Assembly (NCBI GenBank): GCA_040509055.1 | Contig: JBEVLT010000007.1 | Location: 1-24,554 of the forward strand | Direction of reading: 5' to 3' | Length of the DNA: 24,554 bases | Source of the DNA: JAJKIP01 sp040509055 | Lineage (GTDB): Bacteria > Bacteroidota > Bacteroidia > Chitinophagales > Chitinophagaceae | Part shown: in pieces, positions 1 to 7,055 of the stretch | How positions within the stretch are numbered: position 1 is the first letter of the stretch | Layout of the letters: the number at the start of each line of letters is the position of its first letter | Made by a program: the position numbers and the translations under genes | Notes under the pieces: generated by a model | Told to the model about the DNA's origin: nothing | The model's input: the letters and a program-made list of their open reading frames with translations, nothing else | Database searches by the model: none

Positions 1-408
1 AAGGCCTGGCGCAGGACATTGTACGACCAGCTGCACCAGGTGGGCAAGCTGCAGTTTTTCCCTGCCAGGTACCTTACGCAGCAATACCTTGCCGAATCGG
101 ATGTATATACGGAGGCGTATGATGAAGAAGAGCCCGGCCTGAGCTATATCGGTAAGCGCGAGATCATGTACAACGGGGAGAAAAAGCGTTTTTACCTGTT
201 CAAAGTGAGCTATGAAGGCGGCGAAGAGGGCGATGCAGCCGACTATACGTATCTCGGTATTGCCGGACCTTATTTCATTGATGCCAGGAAGATGGAAGGC
301 GGCGACAAAGCTGCCGGCGTATACTGGATAGAGAACTTCGATGCGGAAAAGATCGATCAGCAGCTGGCTGCTTACCTGGACAAGCTGGAGGAGCAGGAAG
401 AAGAGTGA
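1..408 (+). CDS. C-terminal part of an unrecognised protein (5' end outside the window)
   Basis: The reading frame is open from the first base and has no stop before TGA at 406-408, so this is the last 135 codons of a longer gene that begins to the left of the window. A TTG at 19 is in frame but there is no reason to treat it as the start. The visible part is soluble, without membrane segments or a signal peptide. It has aromatic-rich strands such as YTYLGIAGPYFI and ends in a strongly acidic tail (KLEEQEEE). I do not recognise the family. The stop codon directly abuts the stop of the convergent DUF5686 gene (409), leaving no room for a terminator between them. Reality as a coding region is likely from the open frame and the exact abutment; function is unknown. 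Confidence 0.6.
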   Translation, partial: KAWRRTLYDQLHQVGKLQFFPARYLTQQYLAESDVYTEAYDEEEPGLSYIGKREIMYNGEKKRFYLFKVSYEGGEEGDAADYTYLGIAGPYFIDARKMEGGDKAAGVYWIENFDAEKIDQQLAAYLDKLEEQEEE

Positions 409-2895
409 TCAGAAGGCCAGCCGGAAGCTGCCGAAGATGCCGAATTTTTTAGTGTCGCTCCCGGTCAGGGCAGGCAGCACGCGCCACACAAAGTCGATGC
501 GGAACACATGCAGTATATTATCGACGCCCGTGCCGATCTCCATATAGGTTTTGCCATCGAGGGTCTGGAAGGTATTGCCCTGTTTGAAATTGTAGGCCCG
601 GTTGGCGGCAGACAGGCTGCCCCAGAGGGTCTTGACGGTCCATAGCTGCCGCAGTTTCAGCTTCGGAAACAGGCGGAAGATGCCATTGCCGATCGTGTGC
701 TCAAAGTTGATACCGGCATACTTGTCGTGGATGAACTCGTAGCGGTTCATCATGTTGAAGGCGTACCTGTTATAGTAATGCAGCTCGTTGCCAGGCGCAA
801 TATCCAGCAGCACATAAGGCAGCGTACCAAAGGTTTTGCCGCCATAGGCCTGGAACGAAATGCTGCCCAGCGGCGGTATTTTGATATAGTCGGATACGCT
901 GGCAGACAGCTTGGTATAGTTGTAGCTGCTTTTGAACACCCCTGCTATGCCGCGTGCAATATAGATCTCGCCGATGGGGTAGGGGCTGCCAAGGCTGGTA
1001 CGGAAGAAAGTATTTTCCAGGAATTTTTCCAGGTAGGCAAACCGCAGCCGCAGCGATACTTCGAACGTCGTCAGCGGCGACCGCCCGTTGTAGCCGGCAG
1101 GAAAGGAATCTTTGGAAGGAATGTTTTTCAGCGGGGTAAAACCTTTGTGAGTGATGGCCACCAGCTCCGACAGACCGGAGCGGTGCTCGTTGAAAAACTC
1201 GAACCGCTTTTCATCCACCTTGATGAACTTGACGGGTACACCAGGTTTGCGGATGGCCAGCGCAAACACATTATCGGCCGTTACTTCTCCGTAATAGTTC
1301 TGCCCGAAATCGAGATCGTTGGTATACGACAGGTACCAGTACCGGCGCGGGTGTTTTTGAGGCAGGTAAAACAACTCTCCTTTGCCTTTCAGCTTTTTAT
1401 CGCCAAAGCCATAGGCCAGGTACCAGTGCCACCACCAGCGCTTGTCGAACTTGCGGTTGGTGCCGAGGTCGAAGCGCAGGCGAAAGCCTTCCCAGGAATT
1501 GGAAGTAACCCAGTTGTACCAGGGACCGATCTGGAAGTTGCCGATATTGCGGTAGCCGGTCGCGATAAAGTTGATATGCTCCGTCAGGCGCTGGAACACC
1601 GGCGCATTCATCAGCGTATCGATCATTCTGATGATGCCGGCCTCCGTTTTGCTGAGCTCTTCGTGCCGCGACTGGCTCCAGTAAACTTTGTCCTTTTCAG
1701 CGGCGCCGGGTTCGGTAATGATTTCTTCCATCACCTTGTTCTTGTTCAGTTCGCTGATGACGGACGAATCGTTCACCACGATATTGCGGTAGGTGGTGGT
1801 CTTGCGCCCGATGAAGCCGGGACTGTTTTTGCCGATGGGCGAAAGGTCTGCTACAAACTTGTCTTTGGCCAGGAACCAGGTGGAGTCGTTGATCAGCCTG
1901 AACTCCTGGATCAGGCTGAGGTTTTCCACAAAATTGATATTGGCGTCCTTGCCGAGCCGGAGGTTCATTTTCTGGATGGCGAAGGTGCCGGCATGTACCC
2001 AGCAATCGCCTTCAAACGTGTTGGTGCCGTTGCGCCGGGGCGTAAATACGAGGTGATAATAGCGGTGGGTATTGATCTGCTGTGTGTCGGTGACGCGGTA
2101 GTTATAGTACAGGTCGCCGTTGTCGCTGGCCGGGCTTACAAACTGTTTGTCAAAGACCGGGATAAAGTTGTTGTACACGTTGATGTTCTGGTCCATGCCG
2201 CCGAGAAATTTGACCAGGCTCTCGTTGTTCACGCCGTTGGTATTGGCGCCCCTGATCACCTCGCGCCGTTTCATCGGTTTTTTCTGGTAGTAATAATCGG
2301 AGATTACTTCGGTGAGATAGGCGGGCAGGACCCGTAGGCCTGCGCTGCTGTCCATGTTGTCGGTGATCAGGTCGCCTACAGGCCGCAGGGGTTTGAACCG
2401 CGTGATCTTCCCGAAATTGACATTCTTGATATCCAGTTCCAGCTTGTTGTACAATTCATAGGAAAAATTGGCGAACCGGTACCGGTCGTTCTGCTGCTTG
2501 TGCTGCACGATCTTGCGCCAGAGCAGCAACCCCTTGTTTACTTTTACCCGCACGGTCACCCCTTCGTTGAACGTACCGCGTTCCATGCGCAGATCGGCCA
2601 GGATGGAATCTTTGTTTTTGGGGATGGCGAATTGTACGGGCTGGTAACCTACGCAGGTCACTACCAGGGTATCGGAGGGCCATTGGTCCAGGAGAAAGGA
2701 AAAGTAACCGGAAGAGTCGGTGAGCTTGCCGATGGTCGCGTGCAGGAAATAAACCGAGGCAAAAGGCACAGGCTCTTCGCTGTGTGCATCCTTTACATAC
2801 CCGCTGATGAGCCGCGATTGGCTGAAGACCGGCAGGGCGAACGAACCAAGGAATAAAAGGATCGGGATACAGTGATAATAGGGGCCACGGCTCAT
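409..2895 (-). CDS. DUF5686 outer-membrane protein with N-terminal carboxypeptidase-regulatory-like domain
   Basis: Predicted outer-membrane protein of about 828 residues. Residues 1 to about 26 form a signal peptide (hydrophobic core ILLFLGSFALPVF, cut near FSQ). Residues about 28-115 form a carboxypeptidase-D regulatory-like beta-sandwich (start ISGYVKDAHSEEPVPFASV, with the usual later DSSGYF and VTCVGYQP). The remaining ~700 residues match the DUF5686 family, which combines a periplasmic part with a C-terminal beta-barrel and ends in an aromatic residue (RLAF). In Bacteroidota such regulatory-like domains are common on outer-membrane proteins, including SusC-like ones; no TonB box or plug is visible here, so import of a nutrient is not implied. 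The start is ATG at 2895; a GTG directly before it (2898) is also open. The biochemical role of the family is not established. The gene is transcribed alone and divergently from the 3013 gene. Confidence 0.88.
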   Translation of the reverse strand: MSRGPYYHCIPILLFLGSFALPVFSQSRLISGYVKDAHSEEPVPFASVYFLHATIGKLTDSSGYFSFLLDQWPSDTLVVTCVGYQPVQFAIPKNKDSILADLRMERGTFNEGVTVRVKVNKGLLLWRKIVQHKQQNDRYRFANFSYELYNKLELDIKNVNFGKITRFKPLRPVGDLITDNMDSSAGLRVLPAYLTEVISDYYYQKKPMKRREVIRGANTNGVNNESLVKFLGGMDQNINVYNNFIPVFDKQFVSPASDNGDLYYNYRVTDTQQINTHRYYHLVFTPRRNGTNTFEGDCWVHAGTFAIQKMNLRLGKDANINFVENLSLIQEFRLINDSTWFLAKDKFVADLSPIGKNSPGFIGRKTTTYRNIVVNDSSVISELNKNKVMEEIITEPGAAEKDKVYWSQSRHEELSKTEAGIIRMIDTLMNAPVFQRLTEHINFIATGYRNIGNFQIGPWYNWVTSNSWEGFRLRFDLGTNRKFDKRWWWHWYLAYGFGDKKLKGKGELFYLPQKHPRRYWYLSYTNDLDFGQNYYGEVTADNVFALAIRKPGVPVKFIKVDEKRFEFFNEHRSGLSELVAITHKGFTPLKNIPSKDSFPAGYNGRSPLTTFEVSLRLRFAYLEKFLENTFFRTSLGSPYPIGEIYIARGIAGVFKSSYNYTKLSASVSDYIKIPPLGSISFQAYGGKTFGTLPYVLLDIAPGNELHYYNRYAFNMMNRYEFIHDKYAGINFEHTIGNGIFRLFPKLKLRQLWTVKTLWGSLSAANRAYNFKQGNTFQTLDGKTYMEIGTGVDNILHVFRIDFVWRVLPALTGSDTKKFGIFGSFRLAF

Positions 2896-2900
2896 CACCG

Positions 2901-2908
2901 CAAAGGTA
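2901..2908 (-). promoter_or_regulatory. Candidate -7 promoter box of the DUF5686 gene
   Basis: On the minus strand this reads TACCTTTG, an exact match to the Bacteroidota TAnnTTTG -7 element. It ends only five bases before the ATG at 2895, so the transcript would have a leader of a few bases at most. No clear TTG -33 element is seen at the expected distance upstream, which lowers confidence. Confidence 0.35.
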
Positions 2909-2987
2909 CCGGTTTCCGGAAGTAATCGGGTGACGGGCGTAAAGAAGGGGGAACAAAATTAATTTTGGGAAATGAACAAATCACTGT

Positions 2988-3010
2988 TACTTTGTTTTTC
3001 AAAGTGCTTT
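2988..3010. promoter_or_regulatory. Palindromic operator, copy 1 (ACTTTG-N5-CAAAGT)
   Basis: The core ACTTTG (2989-2994), five T bases, CAAAGT (3000-3005) is a perfect six-base inverted repeat, followed by the conserved extension GCTTT. It ends a few bases before the ATG at 3013. A near-identical element lies at 4028-4050, on the other side of the winged-helix gene. TACTTTG also resembles a -7 promoter box, so a bound regulator would cover the promoter. Assignment to the neighbouring regulator is inferred from position. Confidence 0.6.
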
Positions 3011-3012
3011 TT

Positions 3013-3672
3013 ATGAGCGATCAAAACCAACAGACAGACCGTTTGCAGGATGTCAGGGACATCCGCCGGCTGATGGAGCGTTCCAGCCGTTTTATTTCAC
3101 TTAGCGGGTTGAGCGGCGTGGCCGCCGGCAGCTGGGCGCTGGCAGGCGCCTGGGTAGCCCGCAATATCGTGTTCAGCGATTATTACACCGATTACAATGC
3201 CCGTGGCTTTTTTACCGACGTGGATTTTGCTGCGTTGAAAGTAAAGCTGCTCGGGCTGGCAGCCGGCGTATTCCTGGCGGCCTTTCTTTCAGCCTTATAC
3301 TTCACCTGGCGCAAGTCGAACCGGCAGGGCCTCTCGCTCTGGGATCATACATCGCGGCGGTTGTTCTGGAACATGGCCATACCGCTGGCCACGGGAGGAT
3401 TGTTTATTTTTGGCATGCTGCAGCACAATGAATGGCGGTTTGTGGCTCCCTGTTGCCTGCTCTTTTACGGCCTGGCGCTGGTGAATGCCAGCAAGTATAC
3501 GCTCACGGATATCCGCTACCTCGGGTATTGCCAGATCGTGGTGGGGCTGCTGAATATGCAGTGGATCGGCTACGGGCTTTATTTCTGGGCGTTGGGATTT
3601 GGCGTGCTGCATATCATTTATGGCGTGATCATGTGGTGGAAGTATGAACGAAAAGTTTCAAAGGTTGAATAG
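3013..3672 (+). CDS. Multi-span inner-membrane protein, first gene of the XrtN/CreD cluster
   Basis: Membrane protein of 219 residues with no assignable enzyme motif. The start is ATG at 3013 (MSDQNQQTDRL); an upstream in-frame TTG at 2965 would place the operator palindrome inside the coding sequence and is rejected. The N-terminal ~25 residues are charged and cytoplasmic in character (DVRDIRRLMERSSRF). About five hydrophobic segments follow: LSGLSGVAAGSWALAGAW, LLGLAAGVFLAAFLSALYF, MAIPLATGGLFIFGML, FVAPCCLLFYGLALV, and a C-terminal pair around IVVGLLNMQWIGYGLYF and FGVLHIIYGVIMW. Proteins starting with this RSSRFISLSG-like segment occur in Bacteroidota next to short winged-helix regulators, as here; this is from general knowledge, not a search. 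It is 40 bases upstream of the regulator gene and preceded by operator copy 1. Confidence 0.78.
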   Translation: MSDQNQQTDRLQDVRDIRRLMERSSRFISLSGLSGVAAGSWALAGAWVARNIVFSDYYTDYNARGFFTDVDFAALKVKLLGLAAGVFLAAFLSALYFTWRKSNRQGLSLWDHTSRRLFWNMAIPLATGGLFIFGMLQHNEWRFVAPCCLLFYGLALVNASKYTLTDIRYLGYCQIVVGLLNMQWIGYGLYFWALGFGVLHIIYGVIMWWKYERKVSKVE

Positions 3673-3717
3673 GTTTAGCAGGTTTAAAGTGAAAAAGTTT
3701 AAAGTTTAAGGTTTGAA
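3655..3717 (+). repeat. Degenerate GTTTAA(A)G short tandem repeat
   Basis: About seven imperfect units of the type GTTTAAAG or GTTTAAGG run from the last codons of the 3013 gene through the intergenic gap up to the TTG start codon of the regulator gene. The unit length is about 7-10 bases. Low-complexity GTTTAA runs of this kind can grow or shrink by replication slippage. No stop-free extension of either gene through the array is possible in the present sequence, because TAG at 3670-3672 ends the upstream gene and TAA at 3707-3709 lies in frame just before the TTG. Confidence 0.6.
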
Positions 3718-4012
3718 AAATCCGATAACAGGTTTAAATAAGGTATTCGATAACCGCATCAGGCTGGGGGTGATGAGCATCCTGGTGGTGAACGAAGAAA
3801 TCAGCTTCAACGATCTGAAGCAGATGCTGGAGGTGACGGACGGTAACCTGGCCACGCACCTCGTGAGCCTGGAGGAGAACGGCTATATCAAGGTGCACAA
3901 GGGGTTTATCGGGCGCAAGACCAATACTACCTATTCCGTAACACGGAGCGGGGAGAAAGCTTTTTCCGACCATATTGCTGCACTGGAAAACATGATCAAA
4001 GGAGTAAAATAA
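3713..4012 (+). CDS. Short winged-helix transcriptional regulator (HTH_34 type), TTG start
   Basis: A 99-residue single-domain DNA-binding protein of the winged-helix HTH_34 type (MarR/ArsR-like fold). The pattern is typical: N-terminal helix (NPITGLNKVFDNRIRLGVMSIL), helix-turn-helix (SFNDLKQMLEVTDGNLATHL, then VSLEENGYIKV) and the wing (FIGRKTNTTYSVT), followed by a C-terminal dimerisation helix. The start must be TTG at 3713: an in-frame TAA lies at 3707-3709, and the next ATG (3773) would remove the conserved first helix. No sensor or ligand domain is present. The gene lies between two matching palindromes (2988 and 4028), so it probably binds them as a dimer and controls its own cluster. 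Whether it represses or activates cannot be told. Confidence 0.88.
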   Translation: MKNPITGLNKVFDNRIRLGVMSILVVNEEISFNDLKQMLEVTDGNLATHLVSLEENGYIKVHKGFIGRKTNTTYSVTRSGEKAFSDHIAALENMIKGVK

Positions 4013-4027
4013 TTTTTTTTGCCCCTA

Positions 4028-4050
4028 TACTTTGAAATACAAAGTACTTT
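4028..4050. promoter_or_regulatory. Palindromic operator, copy 2 (TACTTTG-N5-CAAAGTA)
   Basis: TACTTTG (4028-4034), AAATA, CAAAGTA (4040-4046) is a perfect seven-base inverted repeat, followed by CTTT. AAAGTACTTT (4041-4050) is itself a second overlapping palindrome. The element shares the core and the trailing CTTT with copy 1 at 2988-3010, while the N5 spacer and flanks differ, as expected of a protein-binding site. It lies between the regulator stop and the ATG at 4056, suggesting an internal, separately controlled promoter. Confidence 0.62.
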
Positions 4051-4055
4051 TAAAA

Positions 4056-4538
4056 ATGAATAAAGAAATAAAAATCATTCGCCGGTGGCTGGTCTTTTTT
4101 ATGATCGCCCTGTTCCTGAGCGGGCTGACTGCTATACCCGTGGAGAGAGAGCTGGCTTTTCTTGCCGGTTGTTTTTCGCCGGATACTGACCCGGGCGCCT
4201 GGATCGGCCGGGTATACAAAGGCGTGGCCGATACCAACCAACGCTATCCTTTTATTGCCTATGGTTACGACTGGCTGGCTTTTGCCCACTTCGTCCTCGC
4301 TGTTTTGTTCATCGGTCCGTTGCGCGACCCGGTGCGCAACAAATGGGTGATCAGCTTTGGTATGATCGCCTGTGTCCTGGTCATTCCTTTTGCACTGGTT
4401 GCCGGCTATTTCCGCGGCATCCCCATCGGCTGGCGCCTGATCGATTGTTCCTTCGGTGTAGCCGGACTGCTGCCGCTGGCTATTTGTTACCGAAGGATCA
4501 CTGCACTGGAAAACATGCCACTACTCACTCTTAAATAA
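4056..4538 (+). CDS. Four-helix membrane protein of unknown function
   Basis: A 160-residue integral membrane protein. The start is ATG at 4056 (MNKEIKIIRRW); the in-frame TTG at 4032 lies inside operator copy 2 and is rejected. Four hydrophobic segments are visible: WLVFFMIALFLSGLTAI, FAHFVLAVLFIGPL, VISFGMIACVLVIPFALVAGYF, and CSFGVAGLLPLAICY. A soluble, presumably extracytoplasmic stretch between the first two is rich in aromatic and acidic residues. No catalytic motif is recognised. The stop lies six bases before the ATG of the XrtN-system VIT gene, so the two are almost certainly cotranscribed and perhaps translationally linked. A role in the XrtN system is inferred from position only. 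Confidence 0.78.
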   Translation: MNKEIKIIRRWLVFFMIALFLSGLTAIPVERELAFLAGCFSPDTDPGAWIGRVYKGVADTNQRYPFIAYGYDWLAFAHFVLAVLFIGPLRDPVRNKWVISFGMIACVLVIPFALVAGYFRGIPIGWRLIDCSFGVAGLLPLAICYRRITALENMPLLTLK

Positions 4539-4544
4539 TACCGC

Positions 4545-7055
4545 ATGTACCTGCTCCGGAAACGATTTTCAGACAAAGTTTACCGCACCGGCGTCATCAG
4601 CCTGGGTATTTCCCTATTGCTCTACTGCCTGCCTGCCCTGGTGAATGACCAGCGGCAGGCCGGGTTCGGTGTGTTCCTGTTCAATTTCGGGCTGACGGCC
4701 TTTTATTTCATTTACCGGCTTATTGAAAAAAAGCGGGTGTCAAAAGAGGCCCGGATCCATCATGTCATTTTACTGCTGCTGCTGCTCTTTATCAGCGCCT
4801 GGGCGCTCAACCAGGAGATCGCCATTTTTGAACGGTCGGCCGGATGGTTCTCTGCGCTGCTCGTGCTCGTGTGCGCCAACAGTATGGCGATGGCTTATTT
4901 CGCTGCACTGCCCCGGTGGGCCAGGCATTTCACCAGTTTTCTCAACGGGATTACACTGGCTGCTTTCCTTTACCTGTCCCTGTACCTGATGCCGCTGTAT
5001 GTATTGGGTGCCGCTGCCTCCCCTGTTCTCGGGCTTTCCGTTCATGTTTTTGTGCCTGCATTACTTTTTACGTATAGTATCCTGCTTCAAAACAGGATAG
5101 CGCGAAGGAATAAACAATACCAGATTAGCTTTGCTGGCGGGCTGACCACAGCCCTGGTGATCGTTGTGGCGTATGTCGCTCAGTGGTACGCCACGGTCGG
5201 CCAGGTCAACCGCGCCTGGATGGCCGGCGCCGGCAACACAGCCGGGTTACCGGCCTGGGTAGCAGCGTCGCAAAACCTGGCTCCCGGTTATTTTGTACAA
5301 ACGGTGCTGAAGGGCGATCTCGTATACAGCAGTCCGAAGGAGACAACCGGCGATTTTTTCTGGAGCACGCCGGTACGCAGCCGTATCGAATCCCGGAAGC
5401 ACGACCCGCTGGTGATGATCGCCTCGTTCTTTTCACCGCGAATAGGTATCGATGAAGAAAGCAGGATAAAGCTGTTGGAAACAGCGTTTGATTTGCACCA
5501 TGAAGCCGAAGAGCGCCTTTGGTCGGATGAAGAGCTGCGTACAGATTCCGTCATTACCGAAGTGAAAATATGGCCACGTTGCAACCTGGCTTACACGGAG
5601 AAAACGATCCTCGTGGCCAATACCAGGGATCGTAATGCCTGGAGCAGGCAGGGAGAGGCGATCTATACTTTTTACATGCCGGAAGGATCGGTGGTCACTT
5701 CTCTTTCGCTATGGATACAGGGTAAGGAAGAAAAAGGAATACTGACGGCAAAGGGACGCGCCGACTCCGCCTACCGCACCATTGTGGGAGTGGAGCAGCG
5801 CGATCCATCGGTGGCGCACTGGCAGGAGGGCAATACCGTGCTGGTAAGAGTGTTCCCGGTCATTGCAGGGGAGCGTCGCCAATTTAAGATCGGCATTACA
5901 TCGCCGCTGGAAAGAACGAACGGCAGCCTGCGGTATGAAAATATCTATTTCAAAGGCCCTGCATATGATAAAGCGCAAGAGCATATCCGCGTCGATTTCG
6001 AGCAGCCGGTCAGCGATTTCGACCTGCCGGCTTCCTTTGTTTCCAAAGCCAGCCAGTCCTACAGCCGCAAAGGCAGGTACCAGCCGGTATGGGGGCTGCA
6101 GATCAACGATCCGGGCTTGTCCGGCTGCTCTTTCAGCTTCGGGGGCAGCGAATATTCCCTGTCGCCGTACCACCGGCAGTTGTCGGCGGTTGAGTTTACC
6201 GGTCTTTACCTGGATATCAACCACTCCTGGACACGCGAAGAGTTCGGTTCGGTACTGGCCGCATCAAAGGGCAGGCCTGTATGGGTGTACGACAATGGGC
6301 TCATGAAACTGGACGAGACAAACCGGGAACAGCTCTGGGAAAAGCTGCATCGCCGGCGTTTCAGCCTCTTCCCGCTGTATGAAATAACCAATGCGGAACA
6401 GACCCTGCTGGTCACCAAAAACGCGGTCTCGCATATGCGCCTGGCCGACCTGGAAGAAACGGAGTTTATGAACCGTACCCGGCAATTTTTTTCAAAAGGA
6501 ACCCGCATCAATGTATTCAACCTCGGCGATGAACTGTCGCCCTTCCTGCGCTCGCTGAAAGAGTTTCGTGTGCTCCGGTACGATAACGGGGAGGTGGACC
6601 TGCTGGTCCAGCGCCTGCAGAAAGGACAGTTTGCCGGCGATATCGAGAACGCGGGCCGCGTGGTTATTCATCGCACCGACATGGTCGTTGAGAAAACAGT
6701 GGGTACGGCAGCGCAGTCGGGTCCTGATCATGTGATGCGGCTTTTTTCCTACAACCATATCATGCAGCAGCTGGGCGCCGGCCTGTGGCTGAACCGGTCC
6801 GTGGAAGACAGCCTGGTGCAGGAGGCGCAGACCGCCTATGTGGTGACGCCGGTTTCCAGCCTGGTGGTGCTGGAAACACAAGACGATTATGAACGATTTG
6901 GTATACACGATACGGGCAACAGCCTGAAAAATGCATCGCTGCATGCAAAAGGCGCCGTACCCGAGCCGCATGAATGGGCGCTTATCGGGCTGGTGGCCGC
7001 ACTGCTTGCGGTGTTGCTATACAAAAAAAGGAAAACACCCTATCAATTACAGTGA
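4545..7055 (+). CDS. XrtN-system VIT-domain membrane protein with C-terminal PEP sorting signal
   Basis: The predicted substrate of the exosortase encoded next to it, 836 residues. The N-terminal ~230 residues form about seven or eight membrane segments. Residues ~330-450 match a VIT (vault/inter-alpha-trypsin) domain, with the typical stretches GEAIYTFYMPEGS (from residue ~370) and NTVLVRVFPVIAGERRQFKI. Residues ~550-720 look like a von Willebrand A-type fold whose metal site is altered: the expected DxSxS reads D557-I-N-H-S561. The C-terminus is a tripartite sorting signal: PEP (806-808), a hydrophobic helix (ALIGLVAALLAVLLY) and a basic tail (KKRK). This architecture fits the family named XrtN system VIT domain protein (TIGR04477, from memory). 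Its stop overlaps the GTG start of xrtN by four bases. What it does after sorting is unknown. Confidence 0.85.
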   Translation: MYLLRKRFSDKVYRTGVISLGISLLLYCLPALVNDQRQAGFGVFLFNFGLTAFYFIYRLIEKKRVSKEARIHHVILLLLLLFISAWALNQEIAIFERSAGWFSALLVLVCANSMAMAYFAALPRWARHFTSFLNGITLAAFLYLSLYLMPLYVLGAAASPVLGLSVHVFVPALLFTYSILLQNRIARRNKQYQISFAGGLTTALVIVVAYVAQWYATVGQVNRAWMAGAGNTAGLPAWVAASQNLAPGYFVQTVLKGDLVYSSPKETTGDFFWSTPVRSRIESRKHDPLVMIASFFSPRIGIDEESRIKLLETAFDLHHEAEERLWSDEELRTDSVITEVKIWPRCNLAYTEKTILVANTRDRNAWSRQGEAIYTFYMPEGSVVTSLSLWIQGKEEKGILTAKGRADSAYRTIVGVEQRDPSVAHWQEGNTVLVRVFPVIAGERRQFKIGITSPLERTNGSLRYENIYFKGPAYDKAQEHIRVDFEQPVSDFDLPASFVSKASQSYSRKGRYQPVWGLQINDPGLSGCSFSFGGSEYSLSPYHRQLSAVEFTGLYLDINHSWTREEFGSVLAASKGRPVWVYDNGLMKLDETNREQLWEKLHRRRFSLFPLYEITNAEQTLLVTKNAVSHMRLADLEETEFMNRTRQFFSKGTRINVFNLGDELSPFLRSLKEFRVLRYDNGEVDLLVQRLQKGQFAGDIENAGRVVIHRTDMVVEKTVGTAAQSGPDHVMRLFSYNHIMQQLGAGLWLNRSVEDSLVQEAQTAYVVTPVSSLVVLETQDDYERFGIHDTGNSLKNASLHAKGAVPEPHEWALIGLVAALLAVLLYKKRKTPYQLQ

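Noticed and set aside
697..2337. 546-codon open frame on the plus strand opposite the DUF5686 gene
   Set aside because: It mirrors a well-supported gene codon for codon, has a biased low-complexity composition and no recognisable domain or ribosome-binding context; it is a shadow caused by GC-rich third positions.
4770..4790. CTGCTGCTGCTG run as a triplet repeat element
   Set aside because: It lies in codons for consecutive leucines of a membrane helix; similar runs occur in other membrane genes here and reflect codon preference.
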